14,311 nt of DNA from an uncultured Microbacterium sp. (lineage in GTDB: Bacteria; Actinomycetota; Actinomycetes; Actinomycetales; Microbacteriaceae), in contig CALKHM010000249.1 of assembly GCA_937988695.1 (NCBI GenBank), forward strand, positions 1 through 14,311. The letters are read 5' to 3'. Positions 6,920-13,790 of this stretch are shown piece after piece. Position numbers and translations under genes: made by a program. Each line of letters starts with the position of its first letter. Within the stretch, counting starts at the first letter, position 1. The notes beneath the pieces are model-generated. The model was given only the letters and a program-made list of their open reading frames with translations, did no database searches and was not told the DNA's origin.

Positions 6920-7886
6920 GCACGAGGGCCAGATACTGGTCGAGGTTCGACTCCAGCTCGTCGTAGAGCCGCGGAGCATCCGCCATCGGCGCCTCATGCG
7001 TGCGCAGCTCGCCGATGCGCAGCCGGTCGCGGCACAGCTCGAACAGCAGGGGGACATCCCTGCGACGCACCTCATCGGGCACCGTGCTGTCGTGGGCGCC
7101 GATGATGGTCAGGCCCTTCCGATGGATGTCGGTGTACGGGTCGATCGTCATGGTGTTACGCGGGCTGCCCTGGAGCACCACACGGCCACCCGGGCGTGCC
7201 GCCTTCATGCACGCCTCGATGTTGCTCTCGATGCCTGCCGCCTCGATGGCCACATCGGGCCTGCGGTCGGGATGGGCGTCGAACCACTCGACCAGAGGGG
7301 CCTCAGACAGGTCGAGCACGGGGTCGAAGCCGAAATCCGCCGCACGCGCCCGGCGACCCGGGGAGAAATCCGCCCCGGACACCTCCGCTCCCGCGAGCTG
7401 ATACAGGCGCCCCACGAGCATCCCCACCAACCCGAGCCCGCTGACCAGCACGCTCTCGCCGAGGAGCACAGGCGCCCTGCGCACGGCGGTCATGGCGATC
7501 TGAGCAAGGCCGAAGAACGTCGCATCCCGCGGATCCACTCCCTCGGGGACCAGGCGGCAACGCTCTGCCGCCACCACGGACCACGTGGCGTGCGGGCTGT
7601 CGTGCCACACGGTGTCGCCGACGGCCAATCCCGTCCCATCGCCAGCGGACTCGACCACGCCCACGATGGCGTAGCCGGGGTGGAACGGGTAGCGGAACCG
7701 TGCGGCCGCCTCGCCGCCGGAGCTGAACGCGCGATGTCGTCGTCGCAGGACCGCGAGCTCGGTCCCCGCGCTCACGAGCGAGGCACGGTTGCGCACCCTC
7801 ACCTCCCCGACCCCGGGTTCCCCGACGTCGAACCGCTCGACGCGGCAGTCGTCCTGCCCGGCGAACACGATGCGCTCAGCCTCCAT
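6909..7886 (-). CDS. MDR-superfamily dehydrogenase (BchC-like, zinc-ligand-poor subgroup)
   Basis: Medium-chain dehydrogenase of 325 residues, likely an NAD-dependent sugar or polyol dehydrogenase. The N-terminal GroES-like domain contains SLVSAGTE (about 36-43) and YPFHPGYAIVG (66-76); the Rossmann fold has GLGLVG at 150-155, with Asp173 at the end of the next strand favouring NAD. The structural-zinc cysteine cluster of classical alcohol dehydrogenases is absent, and the usual catalytic Cys and His-Glu pair are not in their normal contexts, so it may be zinc-independent. I chose ATG 7886 because GGGAG lies 5 bases upstream; an in-frame start at 7931 would put the leading residues across the promoter region. 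It is transcribed divergently from the oxidoreductase at 8002, and one operator covers both promoters. Its last codons overlap the end of the regulator gene. Substrate unknown. Confidence 0.88.
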   Translation of the reverse strand: MEAERIVFAGQDDCRVERFDVGEPGVGEVRVRNRASLVSAGTELAVLRRRHRAFSSGGEAAARFRYPFHPGYAIVGVVESAGDGTGLAVGDTVWHDSPHATWSVVAAERCRLVPEGVDPRDATFFGLAQIAMTAVRRAPVLLGESVLVSGLGLVGMLVGRLYQLAGAEVSGADFSPGRRARAADFGFDPVLDLSEAPLVEWFDAHPDRRPDVAIEAAGIESNIEACMKAARPGGRVVLQGSPRNTMTIDPYTDIHRKGLTIIGAHDSTVPDEVRRRDVPLLFELCRDRLRIGELRTHEAPMADAPRLYDELESNLDQYLALVLTY

Positions 7887-7909
7887 GCCCACTCCCTTCG
7901 CTGAGATGG

Positions 7910-7939
7910 ATCGTATCCTCGGGCGGCACAAAATGGCAA
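7910..7939 (-). promoter_or_regulatory. Promoter of the MDR dehydrogenase gene
   Basis: On the minus strand a TTGCCA -35 box (7939-7934), an 18-base spacer and a TACGAT -10 box (7915-7910) precede the start at 7886. The -35 is the left half of the operator at 7934-7949, so repressor binding should block it. Confidence 0.6.
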
Positions 7940-7949
7940 CCGATTGTCA
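7934..7949. promoter_or_regulatory. LacI-family operator in the divergent MDR/oxidoreductase promoter
   Basis: TGGCAACC|GATTGTCA: both half-sites (TGGCAACC and TGACAATC) match TGNCAANC at every fixed position, making this the best match in the window. It overlaps the -35 boxes of the promoters in both directions, so one bound repressor dimer could silence both transcripts. Confidence 0.85.
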
Positions 7950-7972
7950 AATCCCTGCGAAATTCCTATCAT
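7944..7972 (+). promoter_or_regulatory. Promoter of the 8002-12365 operon
   Basis: TTGTCA -35 box at 7944-7949, a 17-base spacer and TATCAT -10 box at 7967-7972, close to the sigma-70-type consensus. The expected transcription start is around 7979, leaving a leader of about 23 bases before the GAGGAGG ribosome-binding site (7991-7997). The -35 is the right half of the operator. Confidence 0.75.
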
Positions 7973-8001
7973 GGGTGTGTCAGTGAGAACGAGGAGGACC
8001 C

Positions 8002-9132
8002 ATGGGCGACGAGCCGCTGCGCGTGGCCATCGTAGGCGCCGGCGTGATCGGTGAGCTCCATGCCGACGTTCTCGCGACCCTGCCGCGTTTTCAGGTGACC
8101 GCCGTCGTGAGCCGCACGGGGCCGGCGGCCGATCGCCTGGCCGACCGGATCGCCCGTTCGGGATCGCGACCGGACGTGCTCACCGACCTGACCGAGGCCT
8201 TCCCCCGGTGCGACGTGGTCGCGATCTGCACACCCAACGGCACCCATGGCGCACTGGCCGAGCAGGCCCTAGGCGCCCGCAAGCACGTCGTCATCGAGAA
8301 GCCGATCGAGGTGACGCTCCGGCGAGCGATGAGGGTCTCCCGCGCTGCGGCAGCAGCACCCGAGTCGGCCTGCACCGTGATCAGCCAGCACCGGTTCGAT
8401 CCCAGTGCGGTCGCCGTGCACGACGCGGTGCACTCGCAGCGACTCGGGCGCCCCACGTCGGGCGTCGCACTCCTTCCCTGGTGGCGCAGCGAGCGGTATT
8501 ACGCCTCTGCGGATTGGCGGGCGACGCTGGCCTTGGACGGCGGCGGCGCCCTGATGAACCAGGGGATCCACACCCTGGACCTCCTCCTGTGGATGATGGG
8601 CCCGGTCCGCTCCGTGCACGCACGTCAGGGGCTGCTGGCGCACCGCGCGATCGAGGTGGAAGACACGCTCGCAGCGACGATCGACTTCCAGTCGGGCGCC
8701 ATCGGAACCCTGCTGGTGACGACGGCCGCCTACCCCCAACTGCCTGCTCGCCTGCAGGTCCACGGCTCCCTCGGCTCCGCCGTGATCGAAGACGACGAGC
8801 TGGTCTACTTCCACAGTTCGCCGGAGGACCGCTCGGGCGAACGACACGACTCCGGCGGCGGAGAGAACACCGCCGCCGAGGAGCGCGCACGGGTGGAAGA
8901 CGGCAGGGGCACCGTGATGGGAGCAAGTCACGCGCGGCAGTACGAGGACCTCGCACGGGCCATCGACACCGGCTCGCATCCGCGGATCGCCGTGGACGAC
9001 GCCGTCGCGACGCTGGCCGTCGTCGAGGCCCTGTACCGTTCGGCACGCTGGGGCGAGGACGTCCTCGTCGAGGATGTCCTCGCCGGCGGGGGGCGGCGGC
9101 AAACGGTTGACACGGAAGGCAGGACGACATGA
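8002..9132 (+). CDS. Gfo/Idh/MocA-family oxidoreductase (second copy)
   Basis: Pyridine-nucleotide-dependent sugar or polyol dehydrogenase of 376 residues. The Rossmann motif GAGVIG is at 12-17. Strand 2 ends AVVSRT, with Ser37-Arg38 instead of the Asp of the first copy, which points to NADP or dual cofactor use. EKP is at 99-101; the C-terminal active-site block GGGALMNQGIHTLDLL carries His190 and Asp193. It shares long conserved blocks with the oxidoreductase at 4791 and is clearly its paralogue. The ATG at 8002 follows GAGGAGG by 4 bases. The last 16 or so residues (AGGGRRQTVDTEGRTT) have no counterpart in the paralogue, and their codons contain the operator at 9097-9112. The stop overlaps the next start by 4 bases. 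It is the first gene of an operon with two TIM-barrel proteins and an M81 protein. Confidence 0.92.
   Translation: MGDEPLRVAIVGAGVIGELHADVLATLPRFQVTAVVSRTGPAADRLADRIARSGSRPDVLTDLTEAFPRCDVVAICTPNGTHGALAEQALGARKHVVIEKPIEVTLRRAMRVSRAAAAAPESACTVISQHRFDPSAVAVHDAVHSQRLGRPTSGVALLPWWRSERYYASADWRATLALDGGGALMNQGIHTLDLLLWMMGPVRSVHARQGLLAHRAIEVEDTLAATIDFQSGAIGTLLVTTAAYPQLPARLQVHGSLGSAVIEDDELVYFHSSPEDRSGERHDSGGGENTAAEERARVEDGRGTVMGASHARQYEDLARAIDTGSHPRIAVDDAVATLAVVEALYRSARWGEDVLVEDVLAGGGRRQTVDTEGRTT
9097..9112. promoter_or_regulatory. LacI-family operator inside the 3' end of the second oxidoreductase gene
   Basis: CGGCAAAC|GGTTGACA, the exact reverse complement of the operator at 3805-3820. It lies within coding sequence, 17 bases upstream of the TIM-barrel start at 9129. 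A TTGACA at 9107-9112 could be read as a -35, but its -10 would fall near or past that start codon, so a roadblock or looping site is more likely than a promoter operator. Confidence 0.7.
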
Positions 9133-9944
9133 GGATCGGTTCGTTCATCACCCCCGAGCGGGTCGACCGGCTGGCCGCCGCGGGTGGCGAGTACGCGGAG
9201 CTGTTCGTCACCCGCACGGTCATGGCCGGCGACCGCGACGACTTCGGCTCGTTCGCGACCGCGGCGGCCGCCTGGCAGACGCCCCCGCGCGCCTTCAGCG
9301 GGCTCATCCCGCCCGAGCTCAAGCTCTGCGGCCCCGATGCCGATCCGCGTCTCCAGGACGCCTACCTCGACGAGCTGTTCTGGCGCATCGAGAAGATCGC
9401 CCCCGGAGGCGGCGTCATGGCAACGGTGGGCAGCGCCGGGGCGCGGGATGTCCCCGAGGGCTTCTCGCCCGACCGCGCGCGCGACCAGATCGCCGACTTC
9501 CTCGCGAGGGCGGGGCTGCGAGCGCGCCAGACGGGCGTGACGCTCAACCTCGAGCACCTGCACCAAGGCGAGTCCAACATCTTCAACACCCTCAGCGAAT
9601 GCGGCCGCTTCGTCCGCGAGCGAGGGCTGGAGGACGTCCACCTGGTCGCCGACCTCTATCACCTCATGATGCAGGGCGAGCCGCTCTCGGCCATCGAGGA
9701 GAACGCGCAGCTGATCGTCCACGCACATGTCGCCGACCGCGAACGCGACGCACCGGGCACCGGGGACTACCCCTTCACGGAGTTCTTCGCGGTGCTTCGA
9801 CGTGCGGGCTTCGACGGCGACTGCTCGATCGAGGCCTTCTGGAGCGACTTCGACGCCCACGTCGACCTGGCGGTGCGCACCGTGAGAGCGGCAGCAGAAG
9901 CCGCCGGATACGCGCCGGAGAGCGCACCGGACCCACACGCCTGA
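9129..9944 (+). CDS. TIM-barrel sugar isomerase/epimerase-like protein (tagatose 3-epimerase type)
   Basis: Metal-dependent TIM-barrel protein of 271 residues. Probable metal ligands are Glu142 (NLEHLHQGE), Asp175 (VADLYHLM), a histidine in VHAHVADRER (198 or 200) and Glu235 (SIEAFW). The HAHVADRER...PGTGD stretch, with arginines after the His, resembles the substrate-binding loop of D-tagatose/D-psicose 3-epimerases and related keto-sugar enzymes. It most likely epimerises a keto sugar or acts on a keto intermediate made by the oxidoreductase; neither can be proven here. The ATG overlaps the upstream stop by 4 bases, so it is translationally coupled, repeating the pairing seen at 3976-5840 but in the opposite gene order. 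The next gene starts 21 bases downstream. Confidence 0.87.
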   Translation: MRIGSFITPERVDRLAAAGGEYAELFVTRTVMAGDRDDFGSFATAAAAWQTPPRAFSGLIPPELKLCGPDADPRLQDAYLDELFWRIEKIAPGGGVMATVGSAGARDVPEGFSPDRARDQIADFLARAGLRARQTGVTLNLEHLHQGESNIFNTLSECGRFVRERGLEDVHLVADLYHLMMQGEPLSAIEENAQLIVHAHVADRERDAPGTGDYPFTEFFAVLRRAGFDGDCSIEAFWSDFDAHVDLAVRTVRAAAEAAGYAPESAPDPHA

Positions 9945-9965
9945 CACAGAACGAAAGGACCAGTC

Positions 9966-10859
9966 ATGAACGTACGCGTCGCGGCCAACCCGATCCCCTA
10001 CTGGCTGAAGGGAACGGTCACCGCAGAGGGGGCCAAGACGAGGGAGAACCTCGACCCTGCCTTCCGAGACCTCGCAGAGATCGGCTTCAGCGCCGTGAAG
10101 GCGGATGTCCCGCAAGGAATGACGACCGGCGAATACCGCGAATGGGTGGGCGGATACGGGCTGGCGCCGGCGGTGAGCCTGTACAACTCGACGTTCGACC
10201 GGAGCATCCCGATCGAACAGGACGTCGAGCAGGCCAAGAGGTTCGCCGCCCAGCAGCTGGAGCTGGGCCTGGATGTGACGATGCTGTGCCCCATCTTCGT
10301 GCCGCAGCGGCTGGCGAAGCCCGCTGTGGGGGCCGAGTTCGACGAGGGCCGGCTGCAGAACGTCATCGAAGACATCGGAACGGTCGCCGATGCGCTGGGC
10401 GCCGAGGGCGTGCGCCCGTTCCTGCACGGTCACACCGGCGGTTGGGTGGAGACGGAGGACGAGCTGCGACGGGTCCTGGACACGCTGGGCCCGCAGCGCA
10501 TCGGCTTCGGACCGGACACCGGCCACCTCACGTGGTGCGGCATGGACCCGGCGGCCATGATCCGCGACTACGCCGACCGGGTGGGCGCCATCCACATCAA
10601 GGACGTCTTCCCCGATCACCTCGGCAAGACGGTGCAGACCCAGGATCTGGACTACACCTCGACGACGGCCACGCGCCGCCTGTGGGCCGAGCCCGGCAAG
10701 GGAGTCGTCGACTTCGACGCCGTCGTCGCCGCGATGCCCGACGACTACTCGGGCGACTTCATGATCGAGGTGGACGTGCCGAGCATCCCCAGTGTCTACG
10801 ACTCCCTGAGGGAGTCGTACGATTGGGCCGTCTCTGCCCTCCGGTTCGCAGCCATCTGA
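9966..10859 (+). CDS. TIM-barrel sugar isomerase/dehydratase-like protein (IolE-like)
   Basis: TIM-barrel protein of 297 residues with features of inosose dehydratase (IolE) and relatives: N-terminal ANPIPYW, then HGHTGGWVET at 154-163 (compare the H-x-H-x-G...VET block of IolE), PDTGHLTWCG at 183-192 and AIHIKDV at 208-213. Likely metal ligands are Glu162, Asp184, His210 and Glu268 (MIEVD). IolE-type enzymes dehydrate a 2-keto-polyol, so elimination of water or of an aglycone from a keto sugar is a reasonable guess, though isomerisation is equally possible. The start at 9966 has AAGGA 6 bases upstream. It is separated from the preceding TIM-barrel gene by 21 bases and from the M81 gene by only 3, so all are one operon. 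It is not a close copy of the other two TIM-barrel proteins, suggesting a distinct step. Confidence 0.87.
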   Translation: MNVRVAANPIPYWLKGTVTAEGAKTRENLDPAFRDLAEIGFSAVKADVPQGMTTGEYREWVGGYGLAPAVSLYNSTFDRSIPIEQDVEQAKRFAAQQLELGLDVTMLCPIFVPQRLAKPAVGAEFDEGRLQNVIEDIGTVADALGAEGVRPFLHGHTGGWVETEDELRRVLDTLGPQRIGFGPDTGHLTWCGMDPAAMIRDYADRVGAIHIKDVFPDHLGKTVQTQDLDYTSTTATRRLWAEPGKGVVDFDAVVAAMPDDYSGDFMIEVDVPSIPSVYDSLRESYDWAVSALRFAAI

Positions 10860-10862
10860 GCG

Positions 10863-12365
10863 ATGACGCTGCGCATCGGCATCGCCGGCCTTGCCACCGA
10901 GTCCAGCTCGTTCACCGAGCATCGGACGCAGCTGACGGATTTCGAGGTCCTCCGAGACGAGGAGATCCTCGACCTGTACGGCTACCGATCGGACGACGAC
11001 GTGCGCTGGGTGCCACTCCTGCGGGCAGTGGCGCCGCCGGGCGGCCCCGTCGAGCCGTCGGCGTACGATGCGCTGGAGTCGGAGCTGCTGACCCGGCTCG
11101 AGCAGGCAGTGAGCGCAGAGCCGTTGGACGGTCTGCTCCTGGACATCCACGGGGCCATGGTGGTGGCCGGGCGGGACGCGGCCGAAGAGAGGCTGTTGCG
11201 ACGCGTCCGTGCGGTGATCGGCACCGAGACCGTCGTGGCGGTCGGGATGGATCCGCACGGCAATCTCTCCCCCGAGCTCGTCGGACTCGTCGACATCGCG
11301 ACGTGTCATCGGCACTCACCGCACATCGATCATCTCGCGACCCGGGACCGGGCCGCCGACCTCCTCGTGCGATCGTTGCGCGACGGACGACGACCGGCCA
11401 AGGCCTGGGCACGCGTGCCCGTGCTCCTGTCGGGCGAGCGGACCAGCACGCTCGCCCCGGCCGGCCGACGTCTGTTCCTGGATGCCGTCTCGACGGCCCT
11501 TGCCTCGGGCGAGGTCTGGGACGCCGCGATCTGGGTCGGCCGTGCATGGGCGGACGAGGAACGCTGCGCGGCCGCGGTCCTGGCGATCGGCGACGACGGC
11601 GAGGCAGCGGCACGGATCGCCCAGACGCTGGCGCGAGAGTTCTGGGCCGCGCGCACGTCGTTGCGCATCGTCGCCGACCATCATGGGGACTGGCAGGAGG
11701 CCATCGCTCATGCGGAGGGCTCCGATGCGCTGCCCGTGTTCGTCAGCGACTCCGGGGACAATGTCACCGCCGGTGGATCCGGTGACATCACGTTCGCGAT
11801 CCACGCGACGCGGCGTGCCCGAGCCGCCGGCCGGGTCGGTCGTCGATGGCTCTTCGCGGGACTCGTGGACGCACCATCGGTGGCGGCGGCCCGCGAGGCC
11901 GGCGAGCAAGCGGTGATCCGGCGACCCATCGGCGCCGTCGTCGACCGTCGATTCGGCGGCCCCGTGGAGGATGACTGGAGGGTGGATCGGCTGTTCCAGA
12001 GCGCGGGTGAGGTGGTCGGGGCCCTTTTGACGTCCTCGTCTGAGGCCGTCATCGTCCAAGACAGCAGATCGCCCTTCGTCGGTGCGGACGATCCTGCCTT
12101 CTCACCCGGGATGCTGCAACGGCTCGTGCCCTTTGCGCCGCAGGCCTACGACGTCGTCGTCGTGAAGAACGGCTATCTGTTCCCCACGCAGACCGCGGCC
12201 GCCGGCAGCGCGTTCCTCGCGATCACCCCCGGCGGAAGCGACCTCGATTTCGGGCGCCTCGACTACCAGCGCCGGTCGCGCCCGATGTTTCCGCTCGACA
12301 CCGATTTCACGCCCGCCCTCGATGTGCGAGTCAGCGCCGGCACACAGCTGCGTACGCCCGGCTGA
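10863..12365 (+). CDS. M81 family (MlrC-like, microcystinase C family) protein
   Basis: Protein of 500 residues with the M81/MlrC architecture. N-terminal RIGIAGLATESSSF corresponds to the family's HETN-type opening; LLLDIHGAMV is at 91-100 and GMDPHGNLS at 128-136 with the DxHxN pattern. A histidine-rich CHRHSPHIDH follows at 148-157 (compare the usual PHxD), and the C-terminal domain has DSGDNVTAGGSGD at 296-308. These Asp/His clusters are the presumed zinc ligands. The founding member hydrolyses linear microcystin, but many homologues sit in small-molecule catabolic clusters with unknown substrates, and nothing here points to peptides. An amidase or lactone/ester hydrolase role on a sugar derivative is possible (inference). 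There is no clear ribosome-binding site; the start is 3 bases after the upstream stop, so translation is probably by reinitiation. Confidence 0.88.
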   Translation: MTLRIGIAGLATESSSFTEHRTQLTDFEVLRDEEILDLYGYRSDDDVRWVPLLRAVAPPGGPVEPSAYDALESELLTRLEQAVSAEPLDGLLLDIHGAMVVAGRDAAEERLLRRVRAVIGTETVVAVGMDPHGNLSPELVGLVDIATCHRHSPHIDHLATRDRAADLLVRSLRDGRRPAKAWARVPVLLSGERTSTLAPAGRRLFLDAVSTALASGEVWDAAIWVGRAWADEERCAAAVLAIGDDGEAAARIAQTLAREFWAARTSLRIVADHHGDWQEAIAHAEGSDALPVFVSDSGDNVTAGGSGDITFAIHATRRARAAGRVGRRWLFAGLVDAPSVAAAREAGEQAVIRRPIGAVVDRRFGGPVEDDWRVDRLFQSAGEVVGALLTSSSEAVIVQDSRSPFVGADDPAFSPGMLQRLVPFAPQAYDVVVVKNGYLFPTQTAAAGSAFLAITPGGSDLDFGRLDYQRRSRPMFPLDTDFTPALDVRVSAGTQLRTPG

Positions 12366-12404
12366 GCGCGGCACCGGCCGGTCGGCTCTCACCCGGCTGC
12401 GCCC
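12366..12404. terminator. Short convergent gap, possible bidirectional terminator
   Basis: Thirty-nine bases separate two converging genes. They contain the perfect palindrome ACCGGCCGGT (12373-12382) flanked by GAGC (12364-12367) and GCTC (12385-12388), so an interrupted GC-rich hairpin can form. There is no T-tract on either strand, so this is a weak call. Confidence 0.25.
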
Positions 12405-13754
12405 TCACCCCGACTGCGCGGCACGGGCGGCGGCGAGGGCCGAGGCGATCATGGCCTCGTCGCCGGCGAGCGAAGGCGCGATCATCGCGAGCCCCCGGCG
12501 CACGCCGTCGTCGAGAGTCCCTTCGCGCAGCTGCGGTGCCGACACGTCCTCGCTCACCCCCGCGCGGACCGCCTGCACCCAGGTGCCCAGCAGCGCGAGC
12601 TGTCCTTCGGGCAGGCCCCAGCCGTGCTCGCGCCACAGGACCAGCACGGGGGCCAGTCGTACCCTCAGCTTGTGCAGCCCGTCCCGGCTGATCTGCCGCA
12701 GGAGATGCTCTATCCGAGGGTTGCGCCAACGCTGCGCCACACCGAGCCGGGCGGCACGGATCTCTTCTCGGGGAAGGCGGATCGCCGGCGCCGCCTCGTC
12801 CCACAGGCGCTCGAGCGCCCTCACGCACACGGGATCGGTCATCGCCTCCGCGACGCTCGCGTGCCCGCGCAGGCTTCCCAGGTAGGCCAACAGCGAGTGT
12901 CCAGCGTTGAGGATCCACAGCTTGCGTTCCTCGAACGGCGCCACATCCGCGACCACGCGTGCGCCGCCGGCCTCCCACGCCGGACGACCTGCCGGAAAGC
13001 GGCCGGCGAGGAACCACTCTGTGAACGGCTCGGCCACCACGGGCATCCGGTCGGCCTCCTGGCCGAAGTCGGGCAGCGAGGCGCGCATCCGCTCATCGAG
13101 CGCAGGAGTGATGCGATCGACCATCGTGGACACGAAGCCCACCTCGTCCTCGATCCAGTTCGCGAGCCCGGGGTCGATCTCCGCGGCGAAGCCGAGCACG
13201 GCACGTTCGAGCACGGCGCCGTTGCTGCCGATGTTGTCGCAGCTGACCAGGGCGATCCCCCCGGCGCCGGCGTCACGACGCGAAATGAGTCCATCCACCA
13301 GTCGGCCCACCGCCGTGGTCAGCGATCCGTCACCGCCCGCGCGCACCGCCGACAGGTCTCCGACCACCGCGGGAGAGGACGAGTCGAGCTCGCCACGCGC
13401 GTCCAGGTGATAGCCGGCCTCCGTGACCGTGAGCGAGGCCAGGGCCGTCGATGGCGCCGCCAGGACCGCGCGCATCCGCCGCCGTGAACCGCCGTGGCTG
13501 GCACGGACGATCGACGAGATCCGCTCGATGCGGTCGTGCTCCGGCCCCCGGATCACGAGGTGATAGCGGCATCCCTGCGCCGTCAGCATCCGTGCCGCCG
13601 TCGGAGAACGCCCGGTGAAGCTCTCATATCCCCACAGATCCTGCTCCGCCTGGTTCGCCTGCTGCGTGTACCACGCCTGATGGGCGCGGTGAAACGCACC
13701 CAGACCCAGGTGCGCCATGCGCACGGGGGGTGCGGGATCGGGGTGTGCGTTCAC
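12405..13754 (-). CDS. uxuB: Mannitol dehydrogenase family protein, likely fructuronate/tagaturonate reductase
   Basis: NAD-dependent polyol/uronate dehydrogenase of 449 residues. The N-terminal Rossmann part opens HLGLGAFHRAH (15-25). The family blocks SCDNIGSNG (171-179) and STMVDRITPA (209-218) are present, and the catalytic region EERKLWILNAGHSLLAYLG supplies Lys278, Asn283 and His286. In the uronate pathway UxuB/UxaB reduce fructuronate or tagaturonate to mannonate or altronate; mannitol or arabitol oxidation is the alternative within this family. The adjacent divergent uronate isomerase favours the uronate role. I chose GTG 13754 because GGGAAGG lies 6 bases upstream; an in-frame ATG at 13817 would place the operator and the -10 box inside the gene. 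The symbol is a best guess; mannonate dehydratase (UxuA) is not in this window. Confidence 0.8.
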   Translation of the reverse strand: MNAHPDPAPPVRMAHLGLGAFHRAHQAWYTQQANQAEQDLWGYESFTGRSPTAARMLTAQGCRYHLVIRGPEHDRIERISSIVRASHGGSRRRMRAVLAAPSTALASLTVTEAGYHLDARGELDSSSPAVVGDLSAVRAGGDGSLTTAVGRLVDGLISRRDAGAGGIALVSCDNIGSNGAVLERAVLGFAAEIDPGLANWIEDEVGFVSTMVDRITPALDERMRASLPDFGQEADRMPVVAEPFTEWFLAGRFPAGRPAWEAGGARVVADVAPFEERKLWILNAGHSLLAYLGSLRGHASVAEAMTDPVCVRALERLWDEAAPAIRLPREEIRAARLGVAQRWRNPRIEHLLRQISRDGLHKLRVRLAPVLVLWREHGWGLPEGQLALLGTWVQAVRAGVSEDVSAPQLREGTLDDGVRRGLAMIAPSLAGDEAMIASALAAARAAQSG

Positions 13755-13784
13755 GATGAGCCTTCCCTCGAACGTCGTGTCCCG

Positions 13785-13790
13785 ACTATA
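13785..13790 (-). promoter_or_regulatory. -10 box of the mannitol dehydrogenase family gene
   Basis: TATAGT on the minus strand, 31 bases upstream of the GTG start. No good -35 box lies at 16-18 bases, so the promoter may rely on the extended region. The operator at 13788-13803 overlaps this -10 and the spacer. Confidence 0.5.

Noticed and set aside
8928..11315. Long minus-strand open frame (about 795 codons) opposite the same genes
   Set aside because: Antisense shadow typical of GC-rich DNA; composition is His/Arg/Gln-rich and shows no domain.
9074..11785. Very long plus-strand open frame (about 900 codons) across the second operon
   Set aside because: It is an Arg/Pro/Gly-rich out-of-frame reading of the oxidoreductase, TIM-barrel and M81 genes; no family motif is present and the real genes are unmistakable.
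12373..12382. Perfect palindrome ACCGGCCGGT between the M81 and uxuB-like genes
   Set aside because: As an operator it lacks the TGNCA arms; a short GC palindrome is common in DNA of this composition, so it is kept only as a weak terminator candidate.
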